A stretch of DNA of 64,000 nt. It comes from Agrocybe praecox. Lineage: Eukaryota > Basidiomycota > Agaricomycetes > Agaricales > Agrocybaceae. Position numbers and translations under genes: made by a program. Shown piece after piece: positions 34,270-46,556 of this stretch; the stretch's first letter is position 1; each line of letters opens with the position of its first letter. The notes under the pieces were generated by a model. That model worked only from the letters and a program-made list of their open reading frames with translations, had not been told where the DNA came from and ran no database searches. The stretch is taken from contig OZ024842.1 of assembly GCA_964017145.1 (NCBI GenBank), positions 4,556,286-4,620,285 on the forward strand. Direction: 5' to 3'.

Positions 34270-34440
34270 ATGATAATATTGTGCGCGCGGGTGAAAGAGA
34301 TTTGTGCGCGCGGAGTTTGAAATGTGCGCGCAGGATCACTTGTGCCAAAAATAAAGGTGCGCGGAAGAAAAAATAATTGCGCGCCAACCAAAAAAATCCG
34401 CGCATTTTTTCCCCCGCGCACATAAGAGAAAATATTTTGA
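34270..34440. repeat. Cluster of GCGCG motifs in AT-rich sequence
   Basis: GCGCG-type motifs (GTGCGCGCGGG, GTGCGCGCGG, ATGTGCGCGCAGG, TTGCGCGCC, CCGCGCATTT, CCCGCGCAC) recur at 20-35 bp intervals, separated by A-rich spacers, directly after the gap. Confidence 0.6.
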
Positions 34441-34605
34441 TTTAGACAATATAAGGCTTATAAATGGCCTAAAATTGCTCGGAAAAGGTAAAAAGCGCGC
34501 GGGGAAATTTTACCCTAAATGACCGCCATAGCCAATCTTCTTCAGAGAAGATAAATTCCTCCTCCTCCGGTGTCCTGCTGCTGCCCTTCATCGTCATCTT
34601 CGTGG

Positions 34606-34860
34606 TTATAGTCGAAGAAAGATTTTGGAAGATAAAAATTCCTCATGGAGCCCATTTCGAGCAACATCATATTCTGGAGCGCGTTTTCGCTTTGGTATGT
34701 TGCGCAAGATTGGTCCGACGTATTCCTTTATGAAATGCGCAAATTCCTCGTTGCTGGTATGTAGACGAATAATGCGCACGTATTTGTTGAATAAATATTG
34801 ATTTGCAGAGGTTAAGCTGGTGTGGTCGATTATCACTTTACAGTTCTTGAGTTCTTGAGT
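34606..34860 (-). pseudogene. Possible gene fragment, family unknown
   Basis: A minus-strand reading (KVIIDHTSLTSANQYLFNKY, later FAHFIKEYVGPILRNIPKRK) has balanced, protein-like composition. Further 5' a related-looking reading (CDVEITNIQRELEGCAFVTN) is separated from it by stops. I do not recognise a family. It may be a decayed gene interrupted near the gap. Confidence 0.3.
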
Positions 34861-36640
34861 TCGGAAGAGACTTCGAGATATACGAGATGTTGCACGATAA
34901 TTTTTCCCGTATCAGAGAACGACGATTTGGAAATTGGTTACAAATGCACAACCTTCCAGTTCCCGTTGAATGTTAGTGATCTCCACGTCGCACTCTGAAG
35001 TGTCCCTTTTTTATACGTACTGCAAACGTACTGGGGGGCCCGGTCACCGTGTACCATAGCAGTCGTATCGCTTTTCACAAGACTTCAGCAGCAGGGTGTA
35101 TTCAAGACCCTGTGTATACTATTTGGTCACTAACCGACCTTAGTCCCATTACACCACTTTTGCCTCGAAAAGGAGGGAATTGTCGATCAATTGTCGATAG
35201 GTCAGGCTTAAGGGTCATCAGGACGCTTAACCGCGCAGCATGAATGCCTGTATGGTGCAGTTGGTCACGATCCAATGTCTATGAGGTAACGCCGGCCGGC
35301 CGGTCCACAAAGTGCTATGTTCGAGCACCTGCTAAGGTAAATTTTTTTTTTGCTCACTCATAGTATCTCTGTGGATGAAGGGAGTAGGGTCTTTCTTGTG
35401 GTGAGGATTCGCCTGGCTTTTATAGTTTTACAATAATGAACATCATAAAGGATCTAACTTCAAAAAAGCATAAGTAACTTTATTATAATTAACTCGAAGA
35501 GCTGTTATGCAGCATATTAGGGTACAGCATTTATTTTGTCTTCATCTTGTATTGCCCTCATACCAATATCATGTTCCCTGTTCCTGAATTCACGTCAATC
35601 ATTAATTCCTATTGATGATCATTTAGAGTGCGTCGTATAAGCAATTGACAGGCATGAACGCATGACGAGCAAAGTGAACTGGAATAAAATCCATCGGGGC
35701 TCTTTGTTGCTGAACTTTCCTTTCGGAGATGTTACCGGTGGCATCGTGTTCGTCGTAGTCTTTGCGGCTGGTACTGTCCCTGTCAGGCTCCTATTCGTCG
35801 TCGTGGTCGTAGAAGTCTTAGAATTCGTCACCACGCTAGAGCACACTCCCACCTTGCTTTATTCGAATCCTTCAGATTCCTTCTTCGCGTAAACATATCC
35901 GGCCCTCCTCCGGGTGATCATACGCAAGTCCACTACTGTTGTACTTGCCCCCTATCTTGTCCAAGCCTATTGTGCTTTGTCGGTAGGCTGTAACTCCTTC
36001 AAAACACATTCGGTGGTGATCCTTACGGGATGCGCATGATGGGCCTGTCCACTGACTGGGAACATAGGGGTGCAGGTTTGAGGATTGTGCTGGCCATACG
36101 TTTCACCAGGGGGACCGCAGTCGCCGTCCTCCAGGTCGTTGCTAATTTGACGAGCAAGGATTGTCCGAGTGGGTCGCAGCGTTGTTGGTATTGTCGCGGA
36201 GGCTAGAGCGTCTATCGCAAGCCGCTCCTCGAGTTGAGACAACTGTGGGGGTGGTGTGAATGCATTTTCGGGGTGGGAGGTGGAACGAGTAGCTTGGTCG
36301 ACTAGCACCGCAATTCCGACGACTTGATTCAATAATGGAATAGAAGTGATGAAGAAATACGTACCTCTCTTTGCTCGAAATTACTCGCCATTCGTATTAG
36401 CCACTAAGGACGTCTTCCCCCTCGAATCCTCGCCACCAAACACATCATGGGTACATCTTCATATCGTCAATATCCACATTTTCATCTCCGTCTCTTTTGC
36501 GCCGAATCCAACCGCTGCTGAAGCGGGCAAGTCAGCAGGGCCGTTCAAGTCTTTTCCGCCTTGATGTTGTATAAATGGTAACCATAAACTTATCAGTAAT
36601 GCAATTTTACATCCTGCACTTTCGGCCAATTTTCGATCTC
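34861..36640. other. Intergenic, no firm gene
   Basis: Minus-strand frames at 35619-35852 (Thr-rich) and 35967-36332 have no recognised motif and no clear splice partners. Confidence 0.3.
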
Positions 36641-37620
36641 GAAGTTGTCTCAACCGAGTTTTCGCCTGTCCCCGTATCGAGTATCCCTGCCCCAAGGTCC
36701 CAAGAATCATTTGAAATGCACGTGTGTCACTCCTGACGAGGAAAAAATAAATGATAATGGGAATTCCTGGACTGGAAAAGAGAAAGATGGAAAGGGTAAT
36801 AAGTGTGCTTCGTATTCGACATGTTTGAGAAGGGAAAGACAAATGGAGGGTCTCGGAAACTCGGATCGCGTTGAAGCAGTCTTAGATGCAGCTGAATGGC
36901 GTAGCTATGCTCGGAAGCGCATTGAGCAGCCTCGCAGGGTGGCAGTTGCGGTCAAAGCAAGGATTGATTCGGATATGGACGCGTCGCGCTGTCACGAATT
37001 GTACAAGATCTAATCTAATCCGAGTGAGGCAGATTGCAATGCCACAGCGGGAGGTATGATCAACGAATTTCAACTGCGACTTCTCCCGATGCCTGTTGTG
37101 GCCATCCCTCGTTAAGCCTACGGATGTTTTCTTCCTAGGGAGCGTATAACTTTATATCCAGTTTGAGGAGTTGAACAGAATTAATATCTTGACATCGATG
37201 ACATCGTTAAGATAAGTTAAGTTAAGCGCAGTTTGAAGCTCAAATCTGACGCCCGAGGTGGTCAAAATTGGAACCCAGGTATGTACCGTCTCCTTTCCTC
37301 ACATTAATTCTTCTTTCACATGCTGCGACATAATTTACACTCAGCTACCCACATCGTCTTACGATGCCTCACACGCATACATACCCCAACGCGCCAGCCT
37401 GCCAACTCTCGATCCTCGAATCGCTATTAATGTTTACCTGGTGTTCGGCCTGACTCTCGAATTGCCGTTCATAGGCCGTTGTTCTGGTTCTTGCCCCACC
37501 TTTCCCGTTCCTCGAGCGACATTGGACGGTGGAGTCTATTTTTGCATGGGGGCATATCGTACGAGCATGCATGCATCCATGTTCAAACGTTCACACCCTA
37601 ACGTTCGTTTATGATTGTCT
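36640..37620 (+). repeat. Upstream module of the segmental duplication, copy A
   Basis: Several blocks recur upstream of all three membrane-protein genes: one around GTTTGAGAAGGGAAAGACA (36825), also near 43650, and one around CATACATACCCCAACGCG then CCTGCCAACTCTCGATCCTC (37370-37430), also near 43955 and, inverted, near 61420-61460. The reading at 37258 (GTQVCTVSFPHINS) parallels that of 61587 (GTHVCTISFPRVNS). Coding is doubtful; conserved promoter or leader sequence is as likely. Confidence 0.6.
36885..37030 (+). repeat. Dispersed ~130 bp repeat, copy 3
   Basis: GAATGGCGTAGCTATGCTCG, GCAGTTGCGGTCAAAGCAAG and the GATCTAATCTAATC end match copies at 5765-5885 and 6690-6832. Confidence 0.6.
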
Positions 37621-37909
37621 TTTAATATCCACCGTAGGCCATCTTGACTAGACCATCTGGATGTTCATACTATGTCCGCAAACGAGCGTTCAAATGCCTC
37701 GAACCGGGAGTAAAGTATCCCAGGAGCAGAGGTGAGCTTCTAACTGGAGAGACCTTGTCCAGGAAGTGATGTGTAAAAGATACAACGATAAATCGTGTGT
37801 CGTAGCTGCACCGAACATGGCGCAAATGAAATTAAAGAAGTACTGTGAACTGATGACGCGTTACCAGAACGTTGGGTTGAGAATCCACCGTGAGATACGA
37901 TCACCGCTG

Positions 37910-38162
37910 TGTAATGATACGATCCCAAAACGGAAGTGATGACCAAGCGATAAATCAAATGAGATCCATTACACTGCGTTGATCTCGTAAAGAGAGTCAA
38001 CGAAGGGAAAACTAGCTACTTATATAGGATTTACAATAGGAGGCTAGCTAATATGAAACTAAATGATAATGATTTTGAAATAATACGGAACTAGGAAGAA
38101 ATAAAAGAAGGAATAAAAATAGAACAAGATAAGATTAGATAAGTCGGAAGGAATTCATGACA
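37910..38162 (-). repeat. 3' LTR of the gag-only element
   Basis: 253 bp with TG...CA ends, identical to 39953-40205 by eye. Confidence 0.95.
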
Positions 38163-38710
38163 TTACCCCCCCTTTAAGATCAAGTCTCCAAGAAGGTAAA
38201 ATGGAAACTAGATATAAAAGGGATTAAAAGAAAGAAAAAAGGCAAGGGAAAGATGTAGAAAAAGGAATGGAGTAATTTCTGAAACAAGAATTGGTGGTAC
38301 CACCCTCGTCAGAGTGAGGCCAATTGCGAACAGAAAAGAAGTAAGGATGATAAGAAGGAAGGCATGTAAGCCAGGTAGTCGTAGTCGTTCGCGATCGTGA
38401 CCGTTCCGGATAAAAGACTAAAAAGGTAAAATCCAAAAATAGAAGTCGGACGTCCTAGAAATAGAAACGAAGACATTTCGGAAAGTGGAGGGAAGACAGA
38501 ATGTATGTTGATAAGACCGAGGCCTATTGCAACAAGAAGGCCAGGAAAGAGCCGAAGAAATAACAAGTGGGCTTCCAAGTACATAGCCTTTGCCAAATGT
38601 TGAAGAAGGTGTTGAACTGAAAGGAATAGTGTGTCGCTTGGGAAAATGAACAGGAGGAGATGGGATCGGAAAGGAGGAAGGAAAAAACAGATGAACATAA
38701 AGAAAAGAAA

Positions 38711-39895
38711 TCAATCTTCTTCACTGTCATGTTCTTCGAAATGAACACATGAAGCAACATCGTGACCGGATTCCCCACAATAAAGGCAAAGATTATTCTT
38801 GATGCGATTGGCGAGCTCGGAAGAAGTAATGATTGCGTCGACGTCCATAGGAATAACGTCGTTATTGGAATTTGAAGGGAATATAGTGGTCGGCGTGGAT
38901 GGTTCTGACGTGGGAGTGAGGAGAGGATGATTATGTGAAGAAAAAGAAGGAGACGGAGAGAGCGACGGAGAGGAAGGATTATCCGGAGGTTGAGCATTAC
39001 CAGACTCTATCTTGCGTTCGCGTTCGCGCTCGAGAAGGTTGGCGTCGATTTGAACAATGATTTTCTCCCATTCCATGAGCTTGGTAGGACGTTTGACGAG
39101 ACCAACGAGACGATCCTTGATTTCTGGCTTGAGACCTTTAAGGAAGCGATTGATCTTGGTTTGTTCCGTCATGTCGAGATGACTAGAGAGCTCGAGGAAG
39201 CGGGTGAGATAATCATGAGCCAAGCCGATTTGAACAAGAGAGTCGAGTTTACGATTGGCATTGTAAGCAAGACGAGGATCACCAAATTTAGCTTTGAACG
39301 CAGTGACGAAAGCGTCCCAAGAAAGAAGAGCAGGAGAGTTGGATAATTCGAGGTAATTAAACCACTGGAGAGGGATGCCATCCTTGAGGTAAAGTGAAGT
39401 CCATCCAATTTTAGCGCAGTCCGAGGGAAAACTAGCAGGGGCAAACTCCATGATACGTTGAAGCTCGTTCAAGAAAGGCAGAACCTGATCATGCTTTCCG
39501 TTGAATTTGCGAGGTTGAGGAAGCTTGACAATAGTTTGGAAGGAAGGAGCAACCGAGGGAAGAGAAGCACCAGATGAACCCGAATTAGAGACAGAAGAGT
39601 TGGGTGGCTGACAAGAAGATAGAGCCTGTGAATATCCGGCAAGACGGCTCATCGTATCCGCCATTTCCCTCTGAAACCTGTCCTGACTCGAATTCATCAT
39701 TTCCACAAGGCGGTTGAAGTCCGCGACATAAGGCGGCTGTGCCGGTTGATTGACAGTCGTCGGATCAAAGCTAGCTGTAAAGTTCGGCAAAGCGGTGGTG
39801 TCCATTGGTTGAAAAGGAAGAGACGGATTTTGCGAAGTATCCATAGGGATAGAAGTAGAAGAAGAGTTCCAATCCGATGGTGATAGTCCTGACAT
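38711..39895 (-). CDS. Retrotransposon Gag polyprotein (394 aa)
   Basis: A single exon, start chosen at 39895 (MSGLSPSDWNSSS); an in-frame Met at 39949 lies four bases from the LTR and is less likely. The N-terminal third is Ser/Pro/Gln-rich. The centre is a retrotransposon gag capsid domain, with PRKFNGKHDQVLPFLNEL, WFNYLELSNSPALLSWDAFV and FLKGLKPEIKDRLVGL, the pattern of Metaviridae/gypsy gag. A Ser/Pro-rich linker precedes a CCHC zinc knuckle (CLYCGESGHDVASC) near residue 370. Gag packages element RNA into particles. The frame is intact. No pol follows in the element. Confidence 0.92.
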   Translation of the reverse strand: MSGLSPSDWNSSSTSIPMDTSQNPSLPFQPMDTTALPNFTASFDPTTVNQPAQPPYVADFNRLVEMMNSSQDRFQREMADTMSRLAGYSQALSSCQPPNSSVSNSGSSGASLPSVAPSFQTIVKLPQPRKFNGKHDQVLPFLNELQRIMEFAPASFPSDCAKIGWTSLYLKDGIPLQWFNYLELSNSPALLSWDAFVTAFKAKFGDPRLAYNANRKLDSLVQIGLAHDYLTRFLELSSHLDMTEQTKINRFLKGLKPEIKDRLVGLVKRPTKLMEWEKIIVQIDANLLERERERKIESGNAQPPDNPSSPSLSPSPSFSSHNHPLLTPTSEPSTPTTIFPSNSNNDVIPMDVDAIITSSELANRIKNNLCLYCGESGHDVASCVHFEEHDSEED

Positions 39896-39952
39896 GATGA
39901 AAAAGCGAGAGCGGCTGACAGTCCAAGAATTGTTTTGTGACGAGATCAAACT

Positions 39953-40205
39953 TGTAATGATACGATCCCAAAACGGAAGTGATGACCAAGCGATAAATCA
40001 AATGAGATCCATTACACTGCGTTGATCTCGTAAAGAGAGTCAACGAAGGGAAAACTAGCTACTTATATAGGATTTACAATAGGAGGCTAGCTAATATGAA
40101 ACTAAATGATAATGATTTTGAAATAATACGGAACTAGGAAGAAATAAAAGAAGGAATAAAAATAGAACAAGATAAGATTAGATAAGTCGGAAGGAATTCA
40201 TGACA
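39953..40205 (-). repeat. 5' LTR of the gag-only element
   Basis: Copy identical to the left LTR. It carries the promoter side for the minus-strand gag gene. Confidence 0.95.
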
Positions 40206-40791
40206 CGCTGGGGAGACTCGCTATTCGCAAACGGTTATGGAGAAGTCGATCCTACCCCGACCTACTAGCATATCTCAGTAAGAACCACCGAATAACCAGA
40301 GTGAAGCCTTCATATGTGTATTCATGGAACACTAGAACACTGTCTGGGAATTAAGATGCGCTATAATCTCAGACCAATCAACGTGCAACTCACTAGATAA
40401 TCTGCCAGTGTCTCTAAAATTTGGGATGGTACCAGAGGTAATGATATGGGATGTATGCTGAGTAACTCCCGCGTAGATATTATGCGTCAATGATGGCAAT
40501 ATACAGGTGTATAGGACTCAAATAAACAGTATAATGGACCCGAATCATGCCCTGAGACTAAAATAACGAAGTTTTTTCTCAACTCCTGTGGTCGTTCTGA
40601 TGTACTTGTTCAAGGCTGTATCCCTACTGAGACGGGATCGTCACGGTATTACATGCCTCGCTCTCGTCGATCCGACACGTAAATCTTAGTTTACAATGAC
40701 AGCTTGATTCAAGGGCTCAGAATAAACGTCCGGAATGGTACTTAAAGACAGCGAGTACTTGACTTAGAGTATTATAGAACCACATTCTATA

Positions 40792-42027
40792 ATGTCTTCC
40801 CTGGGCGATAACACCATCCCCATATCATTCCAAAAATCGCTTATTAGCGGTAACTTAAATTCGACATTGATGTTACAATTTCTTGGAGGTGAGTACCCCC
40901 TGTATGGAACGCAACGCGGCTGGACAACTATACCCAGGAGCATATATTGCGTTTTATTTGTTCACCGTTCGGAGCTATTGTAAGGACATGCTGCATGAGG
41001 GAGGCATGAAGTGCTAACCAATTTTCAGCCCGCAGGTCCCAGCCAGGTCAACGAGTTGTTACTAGCGTTCTTGCTGGGCTGTTTGGTTGCACTCTTGGAT
41101 CTTTGATCACGAAATGGATTTATGCAGTTACCTGCTTTGCAGGAGTAGCGGCAAACACTAGATACGATATCTTTTATTTGACTGTGTCCAGCCCTGCTTC
41201 CCCCGCTATATTCTCGGGATTGGGGCAGATTCTCGCCGATGGTTTGCTGGTAAATATTGTATAAGCTATATTGCTTCATCTTGCTAATTGGAATTTTAGA
41301 TTTGGCGTTCCTGGAACCTGTTTTTGGGCTGGAAATACGTCACACTTCCATTTCTGGGTATTTATATTGTTGAAATTGGTGATTCCAGTGTCTCTGTCGA
41401 TTCTAAATTGCGTATTGATATAGTCTTACAGTGATGACTATTACATTTATTATCATGAATTTTCTCTCCTACCTTGGCCCACCGCCCTATCACACAGATG
41501 AATTTGTGCAGCAGTACAACATTCTGTTTGCAACTAAACAGTGCGTAACGGCTGCGACAAATATGATTGTGTCACTTGCAATTGGTGTGAAAATCTATTC
41601 CTCAACAACAATGAATCAGAGGGCTCGAAGAAAATACATGAAAATCGTTGCAATAATGATGGAGTCCTCGGCCTTATACTCTTGCTCAGCATTGGTGACG
41701 GCAATTACAGCGTTCATCAATACTAGCCCCGCGCCTTCAGGGTCTGGAGCATCTGTTTTCAATGCAGATTTATACGCAAATGGAATTATGTTAATCGCAA
41801 CCGTAAGTTGATCATGAATCACCTTGCGGAAACTCTCTGATTACTTTGAATCACTTTGATAGGCACTTGCGCCGACCCTCATGGTTGTCCGTTTCGAATT
41901 CGTAAAGAAGAATTGTGATAACGACCTTACTACCTTTGAAGCCGCCCCTAAAAATCACAACAGCTTTGAAATTCAAGAAATACCTCTAGATGCCACAACC
42001 ACCCGAAATTCTACTGAAGAAGTCTAA
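40792..42027 (+). CDS. Multi-pass membrane protein, paralogue A (310 aa)
   Basis: Five exons: 40792-40888, 41029-41249, 41300-41378, 41432-41802 and 41863-42027, with introns of 140, 50, 53 and 60 bp in consistent phases. Several hydrophobic segments span the chain (VVTSVLAGLFGCTLGSLI, MMTITFIIMNFL, the region after TKQCVTAATNM, and MESSALYSCSALVTAITAFI), suggesting about seven membrane passes, with a hydrophilic tail ending NSTEEV. A loop R-A-R-R-K-Y and the M-x-E-S-S-A-L-Y-S segment resemble a large, uncharacterised membrane-protein family of Agaricomycetes. The function is unknown. It is nearly identical in structure to the inverted copy at 58082-59362. Confidence 0.82.
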
Positions 42028-43400
42028 AATATGAGTATAACAACCCCCTTTTCTCAAATTTCATAGCACCTTCCTTGCCTGGACGTCGTTCACGGTCCTT
42101 ATATTTCAATCAAACGTGCATGTAGTGTATTCAATCGCACCAATGCCAACATCTCTTCGTTTATAATTTGCAAGATTTTCTCGAATTCTGATACCCTGAT
42201 TTAATACATGTTTCCGCCTTTACTTGTAACAATGGATTTTCCCATGACGTCTTCTGAAATTCCGTGCGAACACTTCAAAAACCAAACACCATGATCGCTT
42301 TCCCTCCTCCTCCTCCTTCCTGTTTGTCTCGTCCTGAGTGAAGAGGAGACAGCTGGCATATATTTATCATGAAGGATACGATCGATAGAGAGGAATCAGT
42401 CTAAGTAAGGGCCTGGACAACGACTCACATCATGACGAGCACTAACGATGAATGAGCGAACCAAAGAAAGGAAAACGCCTAGTATATTTTAAGTCGATCT
42501 TAAATAGTCCATCGCGGCCGGAAGCCGACCAGAACGATTAGAGGTGTGCTCAAGCATGCATATGCAAAGCCCGAGGAGGTAGACGAGGAATAGGAGGGGA
42601 TGGGAGTGTCCATGCGATGATGCGTCCGATTTTATGACTCGGAGCGTGACACACGCGCGTACAGGCGCTTGAACTGGAAGGAGAGGACCGGCTTGCAGGA
42701 AGAAAGGTGAGAAAAAGATGACGATCAGGAGGATGGGGCACCTGTGAGATTCGCGTGAGAACGATCACGAGCAGGATAAATATAGCTACCCGTGCATGTA
42801 AATCATGAACGTAACTGGTGACGAATATAAGAGACTACGTGAGGGATGTGGTTGAAAAAATGGTCCGTTTCGACGTATATGGATGTATGCACCCAAAGCG
42901 GTCAAGTAATTGATATATGAGGTGGGCATGTTCGAGCTCGAGAACGTCATTCAGGAAATAGGTTTGGCGTTGCGAGCGGCGAAAGGATAATTTGATGGAC
43001 GGACACCAGGGTATGGGCGACGATGCGAGCGCCAAAGAAGTGGTGGTTGTGGGTCCGAGGAGTAGCAGAGGTGAGCTTCAGAACCAGTAGGAGGCGTACG
43101 AGTACGATCAGAAGAAGTATACATCGCACGGACAGAAGAAAATGACGGAAATAACGAGAATCAGAAAGAATCAAGACACGCACACGCAGGCGGACGTGAG
43201 GGGTGTATGAAAAATCTCAAGATGATGACGATGCGTTGTAGCAAGGAAATGCGCACGCGTTGGACGAGCATAAACCATTCAAGTACCTTGCGCACTGCGG
43301 ATGACTAAAAGAGAAGAAAAGGGAAGTGGCAGAGGTGAAAGAAAGAAGGGCATTGGGAAGGCGCACCGTGACAGTTTCGCGACTGACGCCCAGGGGCCAG
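42028..43400. other. Intergenic, no gene recognised
   Basis: Minus-strand frames at 42550-43183 have no recognisable motif. Confidence 0.35.
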
Positions 43401-44020
43401 TGTACTCGTTTCATCCACACACAAAAATATCCGTCATTTCTCCAACTATCCAAACTATCCACCCACTTGCCCGCCGCCTTTTGATATCGGAGTTGCCTCA
43501 TCCTTTAACCCTAACCACGCTATATTGAGTTTCCCGAGAATCTTTTGAAATACGTGCCACCGGGACAAGGAACGAGTGATAAATGAAATTCCTGCATAGG
43601 AAAAGTGCAAGACGGAGAAGCAGTATGTTGTGTTCGGTGCGTTTGGTGTTTGAGAAGGGAAAGACAGATGGAGCTTGGATGGTACGGATCAACCATTTTA
43701 ATCTCCGACTTCCTCCCGTTCCGAGGCATATCTGCTGCTCCCCCACCCTCATTCAGCCTACGGTTTTCTTCTTCCTGCTGAGAGTATAAATTTTAATCGT
43801 ACTCGCAGATATAATTTCCAGGTTCTAAGAGTTTAAAAATACGACCGTCTCCTTTTCGCCTCCCCTCCTCATGTTGATTCGTCCCATCTACCTCGCTCAT
43901 CTTTCTTCTGTTACACGGTTTATGCTGTGCTATTCGAACCCTACTAGGACTACTCGCATACATAAAACACCAACGTGGTGGCCTGCCAACTCTCGATTCT
44001 CGGATCGCTGTTCACTGGTG
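43400..44020 (+). repeat. Upstream module of the segmental duplication, copy B
   Basis: Contains the TTTGAGAAGGGAAAGACAGA block and the CGCATACATAAAACACCAAC then CCTGCCAACTCTCGATTCTC block seen upstream of paralogues A and C, in the same order and distance range. Confidence 0.55.
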
Positions 44021-44877
44021 GCTAGTACCTCGTGTTGGGCCTTACGCACCAGTTTCGAATTGTCGAGCGCCGATGTATGTTCGCTTTGGAATGTCGTGTA
44101 TCGATCGCACCGGCACGAATGTATGAACTCATTGATAACACTAACGCCCATATGATTCGAACGAAACTTGCTATTTTAATTCGAACTGCACACGGTGGTG
44201 CATCTATTCCATGGATAGGAGGGTCCGAGGATGTACGCACGCGAATGAGTGGGGGCAGCGTTTAGACGGTCCCTAGGCCCTTGAGCGAATGAACCGAGCA
44301 CCGAGTCACAACGACCGCGTCATTATTTATTTCTTCGCAGCTTTCCTCTGGCGTACACTGTTTTTGTCTTTGTTATATCTCTGTAAAATATTGATATCCA
44401 CAGATTATGCGGATCTAATTTGCTCTGCGCTGGATTGTCTTGTCTGGCTGGCACAACAACGTTAGAAAAGGCCCAAAAGGGTAAAGCAGACCCCATTCAA
44501 ATAGCCGTATGATTAATGCATTCAAATCACGACAGAAAGCAGAGATAGTAGTGATTAACATCGCATGACTGATATCCGATGTCCTATGTGACTGAACGAT
44601 GAATAGCGAATCCGCATGACAAGATAAATACGATGATTTTATATTTATACAGCCTTTTCTTGTTCTCTGATCACGTGGGAATATCAAATCCTTCAAATTC
44701 CTATTGAAATAAAATAGCTTACCTACTGATCATCATTTAAATCAAGCAACAAACAGCCTCACAGAATGGTTCTGACTCTTGTTGGATGGGAGGTGACACG
44801 AAGCTTAGAATAGACTAGGAATCCCCTACTTAAGAACAGTGTTTCCTTCGTGTGGTTACGCTAGGGCGTCGCTCTCT

Positions 44878-46182
44878 ATGTCGGCCCATCAGTCTCCCAT
44901 GCCTTCCATACCCTTTCAAAGGCTACTGATTAGTAGTATCCTGAGCTTCGGACTGCTCCAGTTATTTTTATCCGGTACGTATAAGCTTAGTTCCTATATA
45001 TTAATAAAGTAAGCCGGCTGAAGCACCGATAAGGTGTATACTTGGGGCTTTTTATCTTCACAATTATCATATATTGTGAGTCAAATAATGCGGCCCTCAA
45101 AGAACAAGGCTAATATTGGGAATACTAGCATCCAAGTCTCGATCGAATGGCAGAATTGTAATATGCCTTCTCACAGTGATGTTTGGAACTACTGTTGGAC
45201 TCGTTCTTGCACAGTGGTACTCCACCTACTTCAAATTTTTGGGAGCGATAAAAGGGACGAATCATATCTCTCCTGAGACACATTTCCGAGTCATGCCTCA
45301 GTGGAATTTCATAGTGTACGGAATGTGTGTGGGATTAAGTCAAATTTCTGCGGAAAGCCTCATGGTAATCTGAATCATTTCATTTCAATATTCAATATTC
45401 AACAATTTATTAACATGTTTCAAGGTGTGGTGCTGCTGGCTTATTTTAGCCGAGCGAAGATATCTCAAAGTAATGATTCTATGCCTTTATAGTGCGGAAA
45501 TAAGTAGGTAAAACATAATAACGTTTCTAAGCATCTGACAAATCGCCACAGTATTATTTGGTGTATGTGGAGCTATTAGAGTCCTCCTTCGCTTCCCGCA
45601 CAAATTTCCTACGGCTCTAAATTACCGAATTTACGACAACATCGAAGGAATTACTTGGTTCATGGTATCTGTGACAAGCATAACGGCCACATTTCTCATT
45701 GGGCAGCGCATATATAGCTCGAAACACATCGATAATCGCGCTCGAAGACGTTTTAATCGCATCATCAAAGCCCTCATGCACTCATGTATCATATCCTCCT
45801 TCGCCATCGCCAGTCTGGCGATCGTAGATCTGACACATACAGCAGACGGCACCTCACTTGAATCCTCGCTGTACGATGTTGCAGGGACTTTCATTACCAC
45901 CATAATGATTATTGCCGTGGTATGTTTCTTAGTTGTCACCTACGTCAAATGATGACCTTGTGATTTTTATTTATTTATTATCAGCCATTCGCACCTACTC
46001 TCATGGTTGCTCGACTAACGCTGGACGCAGACAGCGCAGCCGACGGCCTCTCCTCAACCGTAACTTTTGACCCAGAACAGTCAGTGTTGAACAGTCGGGC
46101 AGCGGCACCAAATGGGCCGGGAAACAGCGTGGATCCTCAAGCTCAAGAACTATCTTGTATTGCCAACTTTGATACGTGTTGA
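44878..46182 (+). CDS. Multi-pass membrane protein, paralogue B (325 aa)
   Basis: Five exons: 44878-44974, 45129-45364, 45425-45503, 45552-45919 and 45985-46182. Exon 1 is 97 nt and exon 3 is 79 nt, exactly as in paralogues A and C, and all intron phases match. The protein has the same layout: IPFQRLLISSILSFGLLQLF start, LLTVMFGTTVGLVLAQW, SAEI before intron 3, a loop SKHIDNRARRRFNRIIKAL, and a PFAPTLMVARL turn before the hydrophilic tail. Sequence identity to A and C is much lower than between A and C, so B is the older duplicate. The first exon is short and was found by comparison with A. Confidence 0.8.
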
Positions 46183-46542
46183 GGGCCGAGGACCTATAAG
46201 CTGTTTCATATACGTAGCAATATCCAGCAGCTCGCTAGTTAGCCTTCAGGGCAGCTTATCACCAATTTCAAGAACAGACACATACCCAGTCGCGCTCAAA
46301 CTCGATACGTTGTTTGAGGCGTGGCGAGCGTTTCTGACCCCCGCACGTTAATATTCCAATGCCCGATGCTATTCATTTTCATACGGCACACACTTAGATA
46401 TGAGCTGCTCTTGTTATATGCAGCCATTCTACCCTATTCCAGTAGACATTTCCCGTGATTTTGAGGTATTAAATGCCTGAAAGCTTACTCTAGCCAGTTG
46501 GCACTCACAATAAAAGGGGCGAGGGTTGTGCATTGTGTGAGT

Positions 46543-46556
46543 ATGACCACCTCCTT
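46543..46556. repeat. Left target-site duplication of the retro-insertion
   Basis: ATGACCACCTCCTT, repeated exactly at 46875-46888. Confidence 0.85.

Larger units (their letters stand above)
37905..40210 (-). mobile_element. Gag-only LTR retrotransposon with 5 bp target duplication CGCTG
   Basis: Two LTRs of 253 bp (37910-38162 and 39953-40205), identical as far as I can read, start TG and end CA. They are flanked by the direct repeat CGCTG at 37905-37909 and 40206-40210. A polypurine tract (AAAGGGGGGG on the minus strand, ~38165-38177) adjoins the left LTR, which sets the element on the minus strand. The interior carries one gene, gag, and no protease, reverse transcriptase or integrase. 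It must therefore be mobilised by an autonomous partner. Identical LTRs indicate a very recent insertion. It sits inside copy A of the segmental duplication. Confidence 0.95.

Noticed and set aside
33945..34320. Frames spanning the run of N
   Set aside because: They are artefacts of translating ambiguous bases.
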